Positions 55,228 through 64,000 are shown, counted from the first letter of the stretch. The stretch: 64,000 nucleotides of DNA from Verrucomicrobiia bacterium (GCA_030432235.1 JAUIHT010000010.1:1-64000); one strand, 5' to 3'. The notes: a model not told the origin generated them from the letters alone. Made by a program: numbers and translations.

Positions 55228-55896
55228 GTGTCTGCGTTTACCAAAAAGCCCGTAGCCGGGCCCTCGCCGTTGCTGCTGACGGTGGGGGCGCTGCTGGCGG
55301 TTCTGCTGGTGTTCCTGCTGCTGCCACTGGCGAGTAGGGTGACTGAGCAGGAAAAGCCGGACACCACCGTGCGCGATGTGGACCTGATTGCACTGCCTAA
55401 GCCGCCCGAGGAGGAAGAAACTGTCGCCGAGGAAGCGGTTGCGGAGACCGAGTCCGCGCTGAGCCCGGAGCTGTCCGCCGAGACTGAGGCCGTCGAGTTG
55501 TCGCCTCTGGCGGTGGAGGGCAGCGGGCCGCCCATGCCGATGGCCAACACCGGTGACCTGGCCATGCCGGAGTTCCCGCTGGCCAACGCGCCGTCCGCCA
55601 TGCCGGAGGTGTTTGCCCTGAACGAGGTCGATGTACGCCCGGTGCCGCTGGTGCAGAAACCGCCGGTGTACCCGTGGGAGTTGCGTCGCAGTCGCGTCGA
55701 GGGCGAGGCCGTGATGCGCTTTATTGTCGATGCCGAGGGCCGGGTGGGGGACATCGAGGTCGAGTCCGCCACGCACGAGAGTTTTGGCCAGGCCAGTATC
55801 GAGGCCATCCGCCAATGGCGCTACAAACCCGCGCAAAAGGACGGAAAGCCTGTGGCCTGCACGGTGCGCACGCCTATGCCGTTTAAGCTGCGATAG
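55228..55896 (+). CDS. TonB-family energy transducer
   Basis: This 222-residue protein starts at a GTG (55228) with one membrane helix (about 15-35, LLLTVGALLAVLLVFLLLPL). It then has an acidic Glu/Ala-rich spacer (PEEEETVAEEAVAETE) and a C-terminal TonB domain: PPVYPWELRRSRVEGEAVMRFIVDAEGRVGDIEVESATH, ending QWRYKPAQKDGKPVACTVRTPMPFKLR. It resembles the short TonB proteins that serve particular outer-membrane receptors. No exbBD pair is adjacent; the one at 41.8 kb may serve it. Confidence 0.88.
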   Translation: MSAFTKKPVAGPSPLLLTVGALLAVLLVFLLLPLASRVTEQEKPDTTVRDVDLIALPKPPEEEETVAEEAVAETESALSPELSAETEAVELSPLAVEGSGPPMPMANTGDLAMPEFPLANAPSAMPEVFALNEVDVRPVPLVQKPPVYPWELRRSRVEGEAVMRFIVDAEGRVGDIEVESATHESFGQASIEAIRQWRYKPAQKDGKPVACTVRTPMPFKLR

Positions 55897-55951
55897 GGCC
55901 TCGTCCGGAATCGGGATTTGACGTCGGGGGCGTCCCGGAAAAGATGGGTGT

Positions 55952-56704
55952 ATGCAGCACTTTCGTTGCGCGGCTTGTCAGCGGGATTGGGAGTTCGAGG
56001 ACTCGACGGTCAAGGTTATGGGAGCGGCTCTGATGTGCCCGGCTTGCAACGGCATGCTCGCACCGGCGGCTCCGCTGGAACACGAAGCGGGCTCGGGCCG
56101 GGCGGAAGTGGACGCCTTCGTTGACCGCTTTCTGGGCGCACCTTCGATGGATAACGGTTTGGCAGCGGCGGCGCGCTTCGGCCTGTGGTGCTTCATCGTC
56201 TACTACAGCCTCCAGTTCTACACCCTGAATATCCGCGAGCTGGGCGAGGACTGGAGCTTGCTCCACGGTGTGAACCTGATTTTCCACGAGGCCGGTCACT
56301 GGATTTTTGGTGTCTTTGGCAACCACCTGCTGATGTCTCTGGGCGGAACGCTGGGGCAGCTTCTCATGCCCGCCATTCTCGGGCTGGCTTTCTTCTTTAA
56401 AAACAAGGACTGCTATGCCGCCGGTCTGGGCCTGTGGTGGGTCGGCCAAAACCTGGTCGACTGCGCCCCGTACATCAACGACGCCCGCGCCCTGCAATTG
56501 ATGCTCCTCGGCGGCGGCACCGGCAAGGAAGTCGAGGGTCACGACTGGGAGTTCATCCTCGGGCAGCTCGGCCTCCTCAACCAGGACATCTATATCGCCC
56601 GCGATGTCCTCCTGGCCGGTCGCATCGTCATGGCCGCCGGCCTGCTCTGGATGCTTATCGTCGTGCTGAGGCAGGTGCCCAGATGTTTGGAGAAGGGGAG
56701 ATGA
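55952..56704 (+). CDS. Zinc-ribbon membrane protein with HEAGH motif (peptidase-like)
   Basis: The first 40 residues are a zinc ribbon (CAAC at 6-9, CPAC at 29-32). After a linker come hydrophobic helices. NLIFHEAGHWIFGVFGNH near residue 110 holds an HExxH zinc site, as in M50-type membrane proteases. Other helices include GGTLGQLLMPAILGLAFFF and the C-terminal VMAAGLLWMLIVVL. A membrane-embedded peptidase role is plausible, but the usual second M50 motif was not identified, so this is not secure. Confidence 0.7.
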   Translation: MQHFRCAACQRDWEFEDSTVKVMGAALMCPACNGMLAPAAPLEHEAGSGRAEVDAFVDRFLGAPSMDNGLAAAARFGLWCFIVYYSLQFYTLNIRELGEDWSLLHGVNLIFHEAGHWIFGVFGNHLLMSLGGTLGQLLMPAILGLAFFFKNKDCYAAGLGLWWVGQNLVDCAPYINDARALQLMLLGGGTGKEVEGHDWEFILGQLGLLNQDIYIARDVLLAGRIVMAAGLLWMLIVVLRQVPRCLEKGR

Positions 56705-56725
56705 TATATGGTATGCTAGTTTCGA

Positions 56726-57475
56726 CTACGTCTTCTTTTTTGCTACGTTTTTAGCTATCTCGAAACACCAGTGTTTTAAAAATGGCAAATCAACAACTTC
56801 CGCCTTAACAATTAGCCATGAGCCATCCTTTTTGATATTCACGGTTTTGAAAATATCGTCCAAAGCAGCCGATCCAACATGGAATGTGAAAATAAGACCC
56901 GAAATTAAACACCTATATACTCTATTTCCCTTGGTCCTAACGTAATCGGGTGGAAGAGTCCAATCTCCTTGATGGTGTCCTTCAAAAAAAGGAACGGTTA
57001 GATTGATTGGGTATTCTTCTTCACTGACATCCTCGTCATTAAATAATAGTTTTCTTATTCTCTCAGTGTGTAGTGGTCCAAGGTCAACTTCCTTAAAGAG
57101 TGACTGCTTTGATGCACTCATTCTCCAAATAATTGATAGTAAAGCCTTTTTTGTTAGATTGTAGTCTAGGTTGCTTACTCGCGTAGTTCTCTGTGTGTCC
57201 TCGAAATTGAGTTTTATTCCTCCATATAAAGCTCTGGCTAGATAATCTTCATAACGTTGTATGACACTATTGTCACAGTTTTCGCAGAGAAGATGTTCCG
57301 TATGCTCGTTTGTGGATTTCCTCTCTGGGTTTTCAGGTTTGTTTGATAGGATAACGTAATGTGGTGACGATTTTTTGAGAGGCTTCCAGTTGAATTTTGG
57401 AATGATGTGGGAGCGAACAAGTCTTTTCTCTTCTAGGCAAAGAGGGCATCGGCCAAGAACATTCTTCTTTGCCAT
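56726..57475 (-). CDS. HNH-like zinc-finger protein, AT-rich gene
   Basis: The 249-residue protein begins with CPLCLEEKRLVRSHIIPKF (about 10-28) and later LCENCD near 63-68. This Cys-pair plus SHIIP layout is that of HNH-type nuclease domains, with the His in SHIIP. The remainder, with a FEGHHQGDW segment, is not recognised. Its base composition is clearly AT-richer than both neighbours, which suggests horizontal transfer. Catalytic activity is unproven; it may be part of a defence or mobile function. Confidence 0.75.
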   Translation of the reverse strand: MAKKNVLGRCPLCLEEKRLVRSHIIPKFNWKPLKKSSPHYVILSNKPENPERKSTNEHTEHLLCENCDNSVIQRYEDYLARALYGGIKLNFEDTQRTTRVSNLDYNLTKKALLSIIWRMSASKQSLFKEVDLGPLHTERIRKLLFNDEDVSEEEYPINLTVPFFEGHHQGDWTLPPDYVRTKGNRVYRCLISGLIFTFHVGSAALDDIFKTVNIKKDGSWLIVKAEVVDLPFLKHWCFEIAKNVAKKKT

Positions 57476-57487
57476 TAGTAAATAGCC

Positions 57488-58192
57488 TCACTCCCAGTAG
57501 ACCATGCGGCCGCAGTTGTTGCAGTGGGCGGGCTCTTTCTGGTGGCGGACGATGGTCTCGACCTCGCCGCTGACCTTCAGGTGGCAGCCGGAGCACATAT
57601 TGACGTCCATGGGGACGACGAGGGGGAAGCGCACGCCACGCTCACGGATCTGTTTGTAGTGACTGAGGAAGGGCTCTATGGCGGTGGCTTCGGCCTTGGA
57701 GGTGTCCTCCTGCGCTTCCGTCAGCTCGGACTTTAAATTGCCTTCGCGCTCCTTAATGGCTGCGACTTCGCGCTCGTGGAGTTGGATGGTCTTCTCGTGC
57801 GCGGCGGACTCAGCGGCGGCTTTTTCCTTGGCCTCGTCGATCTCGAGCATGAGGGCGATTTCCTGCTCCTCGAGCTCCCCGGCGGCCTTCTCCACGGTTT
57901 CGATTTCGTGGGTGATGGCCTGATATTCGTCGTTCTTTTTGACCGAAAGCTGCTGGTTCTTGTATTTGCGGGCTTTCTCCTCGAGGTCCTTGATTTCGAC
58001 GTCGAGCGCTGCGCGGCGAACCTCCATCTCCTTTAGGCGCTGGGCGATGGCGGCGAGGGCCTCCTTCTCGCTCGCGATTTTCTCCTCGGCCAGTTTGAGC
58101 TCCAAAGGCAGCCGTGCCAGCGTTTGCTCGAGGCCGATGCGGCGGCCGTCGCGTTCCTGCAGGATAAGAAGTCTTTCAATCGCGGGAGTCAC
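57488..58192 (-). CDS. Coiled-coil protein with C-terminal zinc ribbon
   Basis: This protein of about 234 residues has an extended antiparallel coiled coil (residues about 5-180, very rich in Glu, Lys and Ala) followed by a zinc ribbon (CSGCHLKVS and CNNCGRMVYW). This is the pattern of the C4-type zinc-ribbon family once listed as DUF164, whose exact role is unclear. The frame continues upstream to a TTG at 58243 inside the palindromic repeat. The GTG at 58192 (VTPAIERLLILQERD) gives the family-like start and is used here. Confidence 0.85.
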   Translation of the reverse strand: MTPAIERLLILQERDGRRIGLEQTLARLPLELKLAEEKIASEKEALAAIAQRLKEMEVRRAALDVEIKDLEEKARKYKNQQLSVKKNDEYQAITHEIETVEKAAGELEEQEIALMLEIDEAKEKAAAESAAHEKTIQLHEREVAAIKEREGNLKSELTEAQEDTSKAEATAIEPFLSHYKQIRERGVRFPLVVPMDVNMCSGCHLKVSGEVETIVRHQKEPAHCNNCGRMVYWE

Positions 58193-58234
58193 GCCACCAC
58201 TCTGGCAAGCGCATCCTCCGCGTCCATCTTTAAT

Positions 58235-58291
58235 TAGCCACAAAAAGGCACAAGATTCACAAAAAAGAGCTTCTGTGTCTTATTGTGGCTA
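58235..58291. repeat. Inverted GCCACAA-type repeat
   Basis: TAGCCACAAAAAGGCACAAG (from 58235) is mirrored by CTTCTGTGTCTTATTGTGG ending at 58291. The right end supplies the TAG stop of the M16 peptidase gene on the minus strand. Confidence 0.65.
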
Positions 58292-61102
58292 CTTTTCTTT
58301 GCCGGTCGGGGCGATGAGTATCTCGAGGCCGGAGTCTTCGCCGCCGAGGAACTTTTTGGCGGAGGCGTTGAGGTCCTCGAGGGAAATCTGTGGATAGGCA
58401 TCGGGCAGGCTGCGGGCGAAGTCCAGCCACTCCGGGCGGATGGAGGAGCCGACCAGCACGCGTCCGAGCCAGTAGCTGTTGTCGCGCCGCATGACAGGAA
58501 TCTGGCTGACGATGGGCTTGAGGGCTCGGTCGCGTTCGTCCTCGGTGATGTTGCCCTGGCCGAGATCACGACCGAGGCCGGCGATAATGTCGCCCACCTG
58601 CTGCGTTTTTTCGGGGGCGCAGAAGTTAATCGCGACTAGAAGGCCGTAGCCGTCGTAGGTTTCGCTTGAGTTGTTGTAGGCGTAAGGGCTGTAACCTTCG
58701 CCGAGCTTTTCGCGGACCTCCAGGCGCAGGCGGTCGCGGAAGACGGCGCCGAGGACGTTAAGCGTGCGGGTGCGGGTGATGTCCCAAAAGTCGTCCGTAG
58801 GCCAGTAGACGGCGGCGATAGCGCGAGGGATTTCGCTTTCGAAGGTCAGCTCCATGTCGCCGATGGTCTTGGGGAACTTCACGGAGGCACGGGCGTCGGT
58901 GAAAGCCTGCGGGGTTTCGGCGCGGACGGAAAGAGCGCCGAAGGTCTGCGCGACGGCGTCCCGGGCGGTTTCGTAGGAGATGTCGCCGATGATGGAAATC
59001 TCGAGGTAGGCACTCTCAAGCGGTTTGGCCAGCCACGCCTTGGATTCGGCCTGGGTGCGGCTCATGAGGATATCGTAGGGTGGGTAGCCGAAACGGTAAC
59101 TGCCGCCGGCGAGCATTCGTGTGGCGGTCAAGCGGAGCAAACCCTCGGCGGTATGAGCGATCTTGATGTAGAGTTGATCTAGCTCTTGTTTGGCCAGGCG
59201 GGCGGCCTCGGGTCGGTAGCCGGGCGCGGTCAGGTAGGCGGCCAGGATTTGCAGTTGCAGCAGGGCGTCGTCGGCGTTGGTGCTGCCGGAGAGTTCAAAG
59301 GCGCTTTCGTCGACGGAGAAGTCGAGGCCGACGGTCTTGCCGGCGAGGATGCGTTGCAGCTCGTCGTAGCTGTGCTGTTCCAGTCCGCCGCGGATGAAGG
59401 TGGCCTCGGAGAACAGGCTGATGCCCTGCAAGGCCTCGGGCTCATACAGCATGCCGCCGCCAAAGCGCACGGTGACGAGTACTTGGCCCGCCTCGTAGTC
59501 AGTTTGCTTGAAGTTGAAACGCACCTGATTGGCGAAGGTGGCCTGGTGGATGCCGAGGTCTTCGTGGAAGGTTTCCGCGATGATTTCGCCGGGCGCGCCG
59601 AAGGCGGTGTAGGCGAAGTCGGGCGTCTCCAGCTCCTCGGGCGGTGTGACCTCGGTTTTGGCGCTTTCGGCGAAGGCGGCGGCGAGTTGGGCGTCGCCGT
59701 CTTCCAGCACGAGGTTGCCGCTAACAAAAAGAAAGCGGTTGGGCGCGCCCCAGATTTCACGGAAGGCGGCTAGGGCGCTCTCCGGAGTGGCGGCGGCGAG
59801 GGCTTCTTCGGCGATTTCCAAATCGGTTTGGGGCGAGGTAAACACCATGTCCTCACTGATGCTTCCTGCAATGCCGCCGGAGAGCGAGCGGGACTGCCGC
59901 GTAGGCGCTTCGCGCACGGCCTGTTGGTAGCCCTGCAGCATGTTGGCGCGGGCTTCGTCGACCTCCGCCTGGGTGAAGCCAAACTGCAGCGCCTGGCGAA
60001 GCTGTTGCTCGGCCAGAGCGAGGGCGGGCTGCCACTTGTCGGGCTCGCAGGTGACCTCCACCTCGGCGGCTTCGATGAATTCCATGAAGTCGAACCAACT
60101 CGCCGAGCCCTCGGAGATGGGCGAGCCTTCCTCCTTGGCCAGGATGTCGAGGCGGCGCGAGACGATGCGATTGGCCAGGGAGATGGTCAGGTGCTTCTGG
60201 CGTACGGCGCGGCTGTCGTCCTCGCCGGAGTCCGGCTGCTGGCTCATGATGGAAATCGTGGTGGCGGGCAGCTCCGGCTCGCTGTGCAGCTTGGTGGCGA
60301 GGGTGGGCGAGGTCAGTTTGCCGAGGTCGGGATCGAGGCGGGGATTTTCGTTTTTCGGAACGCTGTCGAAGTACTCCTTGATGAGCGTTATGGCTTCCTC
60401 CGGTTGGATGTCACCGACGACGACCACGGCGAGGCGGTCGGCTGTGTACCAGCCCTCATAAAATTCCACGAAGCGCTCCCGTGGGGCCTTTTCGATGACC
60501 TCATCTTCGCCGATGGGCAGGCGCTTGGAGATTTTCGACTCGGGCAGGGCGAAGTCGAACCAGGCCTCGGTGGTGCGATACTGCGCCGAATCCCGTGCGC
60601 GCTTTTCCGACAGGATGACGCCGCGCTCGTCGTCGACTTCCTCCTCTAGCAGGAGGAGCCCGGCGGCATAGTCGCGCAGGACTTGCAGGCCCTCGCGCAG
60701 CATGGGCTCGTCGTTGCCGGGCAGCTCGAGCTTGTAGACGGTCTCATCGAAACTGGTGTGCGCGTTGGTGTCCGCCCCGAAGCTCATGCCGATGCGTTGC
60801 AGGTACTCGATGAGCTCCCCGGGCGGAAAGTGTTCGCTGCCGTTGAAGGCCATGTGCTCCAGAAAGTGTGCCAGGCCGGCCTGCTCGTCGGTCTCCATGA
60901 GTGAGCCGGCCTCGACCAGCAGGCGCATGCTGACGCGTTCGGGTGGCTCGGCATTGGGCATGACGGCGTAGCGGACGCCGTTGTCGAGCGTGCCCCAGAC
61001 GATGGTTTCCTCCGGCGCCAGGTCGCTTTTATCCTGCGGGAAAACCGCGAAGAGCGAAAAGGGGATCAGAAAGAGAATAAAGAAGAGGCGGGTTTGAAAC
61101 AT
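58289..61102 (-). CDS. M16-family zinc metallopeptidase (pitrilysin-like)
   Basis: The 937-residue protein has a signal peptide (about 1-18, FILFLIPFSLFA). The inverted zinc motif HFLEHMAFNG near residues 83-92 (His, Glu, His) has the downstream Glu in TSFDETVYKLELP. Two pairs of M16 domains make up the rest. It resembles bacterial processing or insulinase-type peptidases that work outside the inner membrane. Its stop lies in the palindromic repeat at 58235-58291, so the normal C-terminus could have been altered. The substrate is unknown. Confidence 0.9.
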   Translation of the reverse strand: MFQTRLFFILFLIPFSLFAVFPQDKSDLAPEETIVWGTLDNGVRYAVMPNAEPPERVSMRLLVEAGSLMETDEQAGLAHFLEHMAFNGSEHFPPGELIEYLQRIGMSFGADTNAHTSFDETVYKLELPGNDEPMLREGLQVLRDYAAGLLLLEEEVDDERGVILSEKRARDSAQYRTTEAWFDFALPESKISKRLPIGEDEVIEKAPRERFVEFYEGWYTADRLAVVVVGDIQPEEAITLIKEYFDSVPKNENPRLDPDLGKLTSPTLATKLHSEPELPATTISIMSQQPDSGEDDSRAVRQKHLTISLANRIVSRRLDILAKEEGSPISEGSASWFDFMEFIEAAEVEVTCEPDKWQPALALAEQQLRQALQFGFTQAEVDEARANMLQGYQQAVREAPTRQSRSLSGGIAGSISEDMVFTSPQTDLEIAEEALAAATPESALAAFREIWGAPNRFLFVSGNLVLEDGDAQLAAAFAESAKTEVTPPEELETPDFAYTAFGAPGEIIAETFHEDLGIHQATFANQVRFNFKQTDYEAGQVLVTVRFGGGMLYEPEALQGISLFSEATFIRGGLEQHSYDELQRILAGKTVGLDFSVDESAFELSGSTNADDALLQLQILAAYLTAPGYRPEAARLAKQELDQLYIKIAHTAEGLLRLTATRMLAGGSYRFGYPPYDILMSRTQAESKAWLAKPLESAYLEISIIGDISYETARDAVAQTFGALSVRAETPQAFTDARASVKFPKTIGDMELTFESEIPRAIAAVYWPTDDFWDITRTRTLNVLGAVFRDRLRLEVREKLGEGYSPYAYNNSSETYDGYGLLVAINFCAPEKTQQVGDIIAGLGRDLGQGNITEDERDRALKPIVSQIPVMRRDNSYWLGRVLVGSSIRPEWLDFARSLPDAYPQISLEDLNASAKKFLGGEDSGLEILIAPTGKEK

Positions 61103-61192
61103 GATGGCAGGTAAGGGACTTTATAGGATTTGGGCGATGGGAAAATTTTCAGTTCCTTTGAGCCGTATTGTTGGTATTGGTTGCTGTCATCT

Positions 61193-62512
61193 ATGATGCT
61201 TTTCTACCGGCTGTTGTTCCTTCCGGCGTTGCTTTTTATGCTGCCCTACTACGGCTGGCGTATGATTCGGCGCGGGGGGTACCGGCACGACTTCCACCAT
61301 CGCTTTGGCCTTATCGATCGTCCCCCGCCCAAGCGGCCAGGGGTTACCCGCATCTGGATTCAGGCGGTCAGCGTGGGAGAAATCAAGGCCATCGGCCCGC
61401 TGCTGAATCATCTGGACGGGCAAAAGGATGCCGAGGTTGTGCTGACCACCACGACCAGCACCGGATATAAGATAGCGCGCGAAACCTACGGCCGGCTGGT
61501 GCTCAAGACCGGTATTTTTCCGGTGGATTTTTTCCCGTTCAGCCGCAGTGCCTGGCGGCGCATCGACCCGGATTTGGCCATCCTGATGGAGGGCGAACTC
61601 TGGCCGGAGCACCTGACGCAGGCAAACAAGCGCGGCGTGCCCGTGGTTTTGATCAATGCGCGGCTGTCAGACCGATCCTTCCGGCGCTACGGGAAGTTTC
61701 CACGGACCGCCCGGCGTCTGCTCGGGCAACTGAGCGCCGTTTATGCTTCCTCGGAAATGGACGCCGGGCGCTTCTGTCAACTGGGGGTCGACCGGGAAAC
61801 CACCATCGTGACCGGCAATCTGAAGTTCGATGTGAAAATCGATCCCATCCTCACCGAGCGCGAGCGGGAGGTCTTCCGGCAGGACATCGGACTGGAAAGC
61901 GGCATGAAGGAAACGCGTTCTCCGGCGCGCCCGCCACTCATCCTGCTGGGGTCCTCGACCTGGCCGGGCGAAGAGGCCATGCTCATTGAGGTGCTGGAGG
62001 AGGCGCTGCAACGCGGGGTCAACCTGCGCCTGCTCCTCGTACCGCGTCATGCCGAGCGCCGCGGGGAAATCGCCGCGCTCCTGCAGAAGCAAAGCCGCCA
62101 TTGGCACCTGCGCAGCCACGGCACGCGCCCCCCGCAGCCGGTCCGCATCTACGTCGGGGATACCACCGGGGAGCTTGCGTTGCTCAGCCAGTTGGCGGAT
62201 GTCGCCTTTATCGGTAAGAGCCTGCCGCCCCACGTAGGCGGTCAAACCCCCATCGAGGCCGGGGCGCTCGGGCTGCCGATTGTCTACGGGCCGAACATGA
62301 GCAACTTTCGCCAGGTCTGCCAATCCCTGGAGCATGCCGGGGCCGCGCAGCGAGCCGTTGACGCCGCCGACACCAAGTCACGCCTGCTCGGCCTCCTGAC
62401 CGATGCCCATCAACGCAAGCAAATGACGGAGGCCGCCAAGCAGTGGCACCAGGACAACCAGGGCGCGACTGACCGTACACTGGAACGACTCGAACGCTAT
62501 TTTAAACTATGA
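61193..62512 (+). CDS. waaA: 3-deoxy-D-manno-octulosonic acid (Kdo) transferase
   Basis: With the ATG at 61193 the protein is 439 residues, a normal length for WaaA. It attaches Kdo to lipid A at the inner membrane. It has an N-terminal membrane anchor (MMLFYRLLFLPALLFMLPYY), then IWIQAVSVGEIKA, LTTTTSTGYKIARE and MEGELWPEHL, and in the second half GSSTWPGEEAM and FIGKSLPPHVGGQTPIEAGALG. The frame opens at a TTG (61130), but the ATG at 61193 (or 61196) fits better. It overlaps the next gene by 4 bases. It implies a lipopolysaccharide-type outer membrane. Confidence 0.94.
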   Translation: MMLFYRLLFLPALLFMLPYYGWRMIRRGGYRHDFHHRFGLIDRPPPKRPGVTRIWIQAVSVGEIKAIGPLLNHLDGQKDAEVVLTTTTSTGYKIARETYGRLVLKTGIFPVDFFPFSRSAWRRIDPDLAILMEGELWPEHLTQANKRGVPVVLINARLSDRSFRRYGKFPRTARRLLGQLSAVYASSEMDAGRFCQLGVDRETTIVTGNLKFDVKIDPILTEREREVFRQDIGLESGMKETRSPARPPLILLGSSTWPGEEAMLIEVLEEALQRGVNLRLLLVPRHAERRGEIAALLQKQSRHWHLRSHGTRPPQPVRIYVGDTTGELALLSQLADVAFIGKSLPPHVGGQTPIEAGALGLPIVYGPNMSNFRQVCQSLEHAGAAQRAVDAADTKSRLLGLLTDAHQRKQMTEAAKQWHQDNQGATDRTLERLERYFKL

Positions 62513-63093
62513 ACACGCCAGGATACGACCTCGACGAACTACGGCGCATCGTGCGACCGGGGGACATCGTTTTTATTCGCATTGCGAACTTCCTCTACCG
62601 TCGTGTGGCTGAGGGCACCAAGAGCTGGACTTCCCATGTGGGTATGATCCACAGCGAAAAGGATGGTGACTGGCAGGTGGCCGAAAGCGCCGTGCCGCTT
62701 TCCAAGCACTGTTCGCTGGAGAAGTTCCTCAAGCGTACCGACGCGGGCCAGTTTTCCATCAAGCGCCTGCGGGATTTGAGCGACGATGAGGTCGCTGCCC
62801 TGCGTCGGGAGGCGGATAGGCGCATGGGCCTGTGGTACCACCTTGGTTTCGATTACGATTCGCCCCGTCAGTATTGTTCGAAATTCGTCTACCAGTGCTA
62901 CCACGACGCCCTCGGGGTGGAGGTCGGACGCATCGAAACGCTCAAAAATTTACTGGAAGCTAATCCAACGTACCCGCGCACCTTCTGGCGGCTTTGGTAT
63001 TTCTTGCGCATTCCCTGGCAGCGGCGGGTGGTTACCCCGGCCAGCCAGTATGAAGACCCGAAACTGTCCACCGTGGCGGAATATTTGCGCTGA
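62509..63093 (+). CDS. YiiX/YebB-like permuted NlpC/P60 cysteine hydrolase
   Basis: The 194-residue protein begins with RPGDIVFIRIANFLYR, has the His segment TSHVGMIHSEKDGDW near 42-55, and the Cys segment PRQYCSKFVYQCYHD near 120-134. In this order (His before Cys) the papain-like fold is circularly permuted, as in YiiX-type enzymes. No signal peptide is seen. The start overlaps the waaA stop by 4 bases (ATGA), a sign of translational coupling. It may cleave amide or thioester bonds in lipids or cell-wall pieces; the substrate is unproven. Confidence 0.85.
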   Translation: MNTPGYDLDELRRIVRPGDIVFIRIANFLYRRVAEGTKSWTSHVGMIHSEKDGDWQVAESAVPLSKHCSLEKFLKRTDAGQFSIKRLRDLSDDEVAALRREADRRMGLWYHLGFDYDSPRQYCSKFVYQCYHDALGVEVGRIETLKNLLEANPTYPRTFWRLWYFLRIPWQRRVVTPASQYEDPKLSTVAEYLR

Positions 63094-63175
63094 CAGTGCC
63101 ACTGGCGTTTTAAACAGACGTGTTCTTCGGGCTAACGTTTGACATGTCCGGATCGGGCCCAATGGTTCGGGGGCT

Positions 63176-63898
63176 ATGGTTCAGAAACAGAGAGTTACCA
63201 ACACTCCCAAGAAAATGGCTCTGGGAGGCTTGGGTGCCGTTCTTGGAGCTGCCTCGGCCCACGGGATTATCTATGTCGGCACGGATACGCTGTCCGTCTC
63301 CGTTCCCTCCAACGCCGGCAACGCATCGGACGGCTGGGACGTCGATTCGGCCAGCACGACGGCCAGCTTGAACCGGGCATTTGAGAGCAATTTCACCACG
63401 GACTATTCCTTTGTGCAATTCAGCGCGGATGCGAAGATCAACATCGCTGGGTCGCTCAGTTTCGCCAAAGACGGCGGCAAGTTGAAGCTGTTCAACAGCG
63501 GCGATAATATTTCCTCCGGCGCCGGGTTGGTTTTCGGGACGGACTTTTATGCACATCGGGTGGCTGCCTTTACAGCTACTGCAGGACAGGGTGGGGCAGC
63601 TGCTTCCGAGGCGGCTTCAAATGCGCTGTTTGACTTCATCGGGAACGCATCCGGCAGCGGCATTCTGGGCTTCCGCTACAATGACGGCTCACAGGACAAC
63701 TACGGCTGGGCCAATGTGACCTGGGATATCTTTTCCATTTCCATCAATGTTCCGTACTGGTCGGACACCGGCAGTATCGAGGCCGGACAGGTGCCTGAGC
63801 CCGCTCAAGTCGCCGTCGGTCTTGGCGCACTGGCTCTCGGTGCCGCCGGATTGCGCCGCTGGCGTAACGGCAAAAGTAAAGCGGGTACGGCCAGCTAG
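63176..63898 (+). CDS. PEP-CTERM exosortase-sorted protein
   Basis: This 240-residue protein has a short N-terminal hydrophobic segment (ALGGLGAVLGAASAHGI, about 15-31) serving as signal, a Ser/Asn/Gly-rich beta domain, and a C-terminal QVPEPAQVAVGLGALALGAAGLRRWRN signal of the PEP-CTERM type. It is separated from the hydrolase gene by 82 bases. Function beyond surface sorting is unknown. It is the third such protein in this window. Confidence 0.85.
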   Translation: MVQKQRVTNTPKKMALGGLGAVLGAASAHGIIYVGTDTLSVSVPSNAGNASDGWDVDSASTTASLNRAFESNFTTDYSFVQFSADAKINIAGSLSFAKDGGKLKLFNSGDNISSGAGLVFGTDFYAHRVAAFTATAGQGGAAASEAASNALFDFIGNASGSGILGFRYNDGSQDNYGWANVTWDIFSISINVPYWSDTGSIEAGQVPEPAQVAVGLGALALGAAGLRRWRNGKSKAGTAS

Positions 63899-63938
63899 TC
63901 GTTGACAGTCGCCGGGCGGGGGGCTGTGCTCGGCGCCT

Positions 63939-64000
63939 ATGTCAGAAATCTCCCGACCTGAAGGGCGCGCGCTGGACGCGTTGAGGCCCGTGACTTTTCA
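63939..64000 (+). CDS. rph: RNase PH, 5' end only (cut by window edge)
   Basis: The ATG at 63939 opens a frame reading MSEISRPEGRALDALRPVTF before the window ends. The RPxGRxxDxLRPV start is the hallmark of RNase PH, a phosphorolytic 3'-exonuclease that trims tRNA precursors. Only 20 codons are visible. Confidence 0.8.
   Translation, partial: MSEISRPEGRALDALRPVTF

Overview
The window looks like a chromosome segment from Verrucomicrobiota, class Opitutia (Puniceicoccales/Opitutales-like). The reasons are three PEP-CTERM proteins, a Verru_Chthon cassette protein A-like gene, FGly sulfatases beside large glycoside hydrolases, few Shine-Dalgarno sequences, and a core arg, ribosomal and lipopolysaccharide gene set. 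No sequence search was run, so all family names rest on motifs read by eye.

Positions 1-27.7 kb are an accessory carbohydrate region. The left edge cuts an SGNH/GDSL hydrolase. Next come a minus-strand operon for a clan-A glycosidase, an SDR dehydrogenase and a galactonate-dehydratase-like enolase enzyme, with a divergent AraC regulator. A broken SGNH hydrolase and a 25-nt tRNA-Leu-like 3' end follow (5.8-6.2 kb). Positions 6.3-27.6 kb form a polysaccharide locus: GH8, GH10, GH2 and a GH5-like enzyme, a sulfatase, an uncharacterised 357-aa protein, a PEP-CTERM protein, a LacI regulator, a giant pseudopilin-like protein and an OprD-like porin. GH8 and GH10 point to xylan or a related glycan. 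Six copies of a TTGGAC-NN-GTCCAA type palindrome (8695, 13914, 15065, 18630, 18791, 25976) precede every transcription unit of this locus except the porin. The LacI gene carries its own copy over a recognisable promoter. The signal peptides split the pathway: GH8, GH10 and the PEP-CTERM protein are exported, whereas the sulfatase, GH2 and GH5-like enzymes have none.

Positions 27.8-47 kb are mixed core genes: a CysJ-like flavoprotein, an FAD monooxygenase, a left-handed beta-helix acyltransferase, RNase P RNA (rnpB, 32502-32885), a second sulfatase, an ECF sigma factor followed by an anti-sigma-like/VWA fusion, glycerate kinase, tmk and a PfkB kinase, ExbB-ExbD-TonB, thioredoxin, a polysaccharide deacetylase and argG.

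Positions 47-64 kb hold a PEP-CTERM gene, the argCJBDF cluster, rplM-rpsI, a second TonB protein, a zinc-ribbon/HEAGH membrane protein, an AT-rich HNH-like newcomer, a coiled-coil zinc-ribbon protein, an M16 peptidase, waaA with a YiiX-like hydrolase, a third PEP-CTERM gene and the first codons of RNase PH. Several families of palindromic dispersed repeats sit between genes, and one lies in frame inside a gene.
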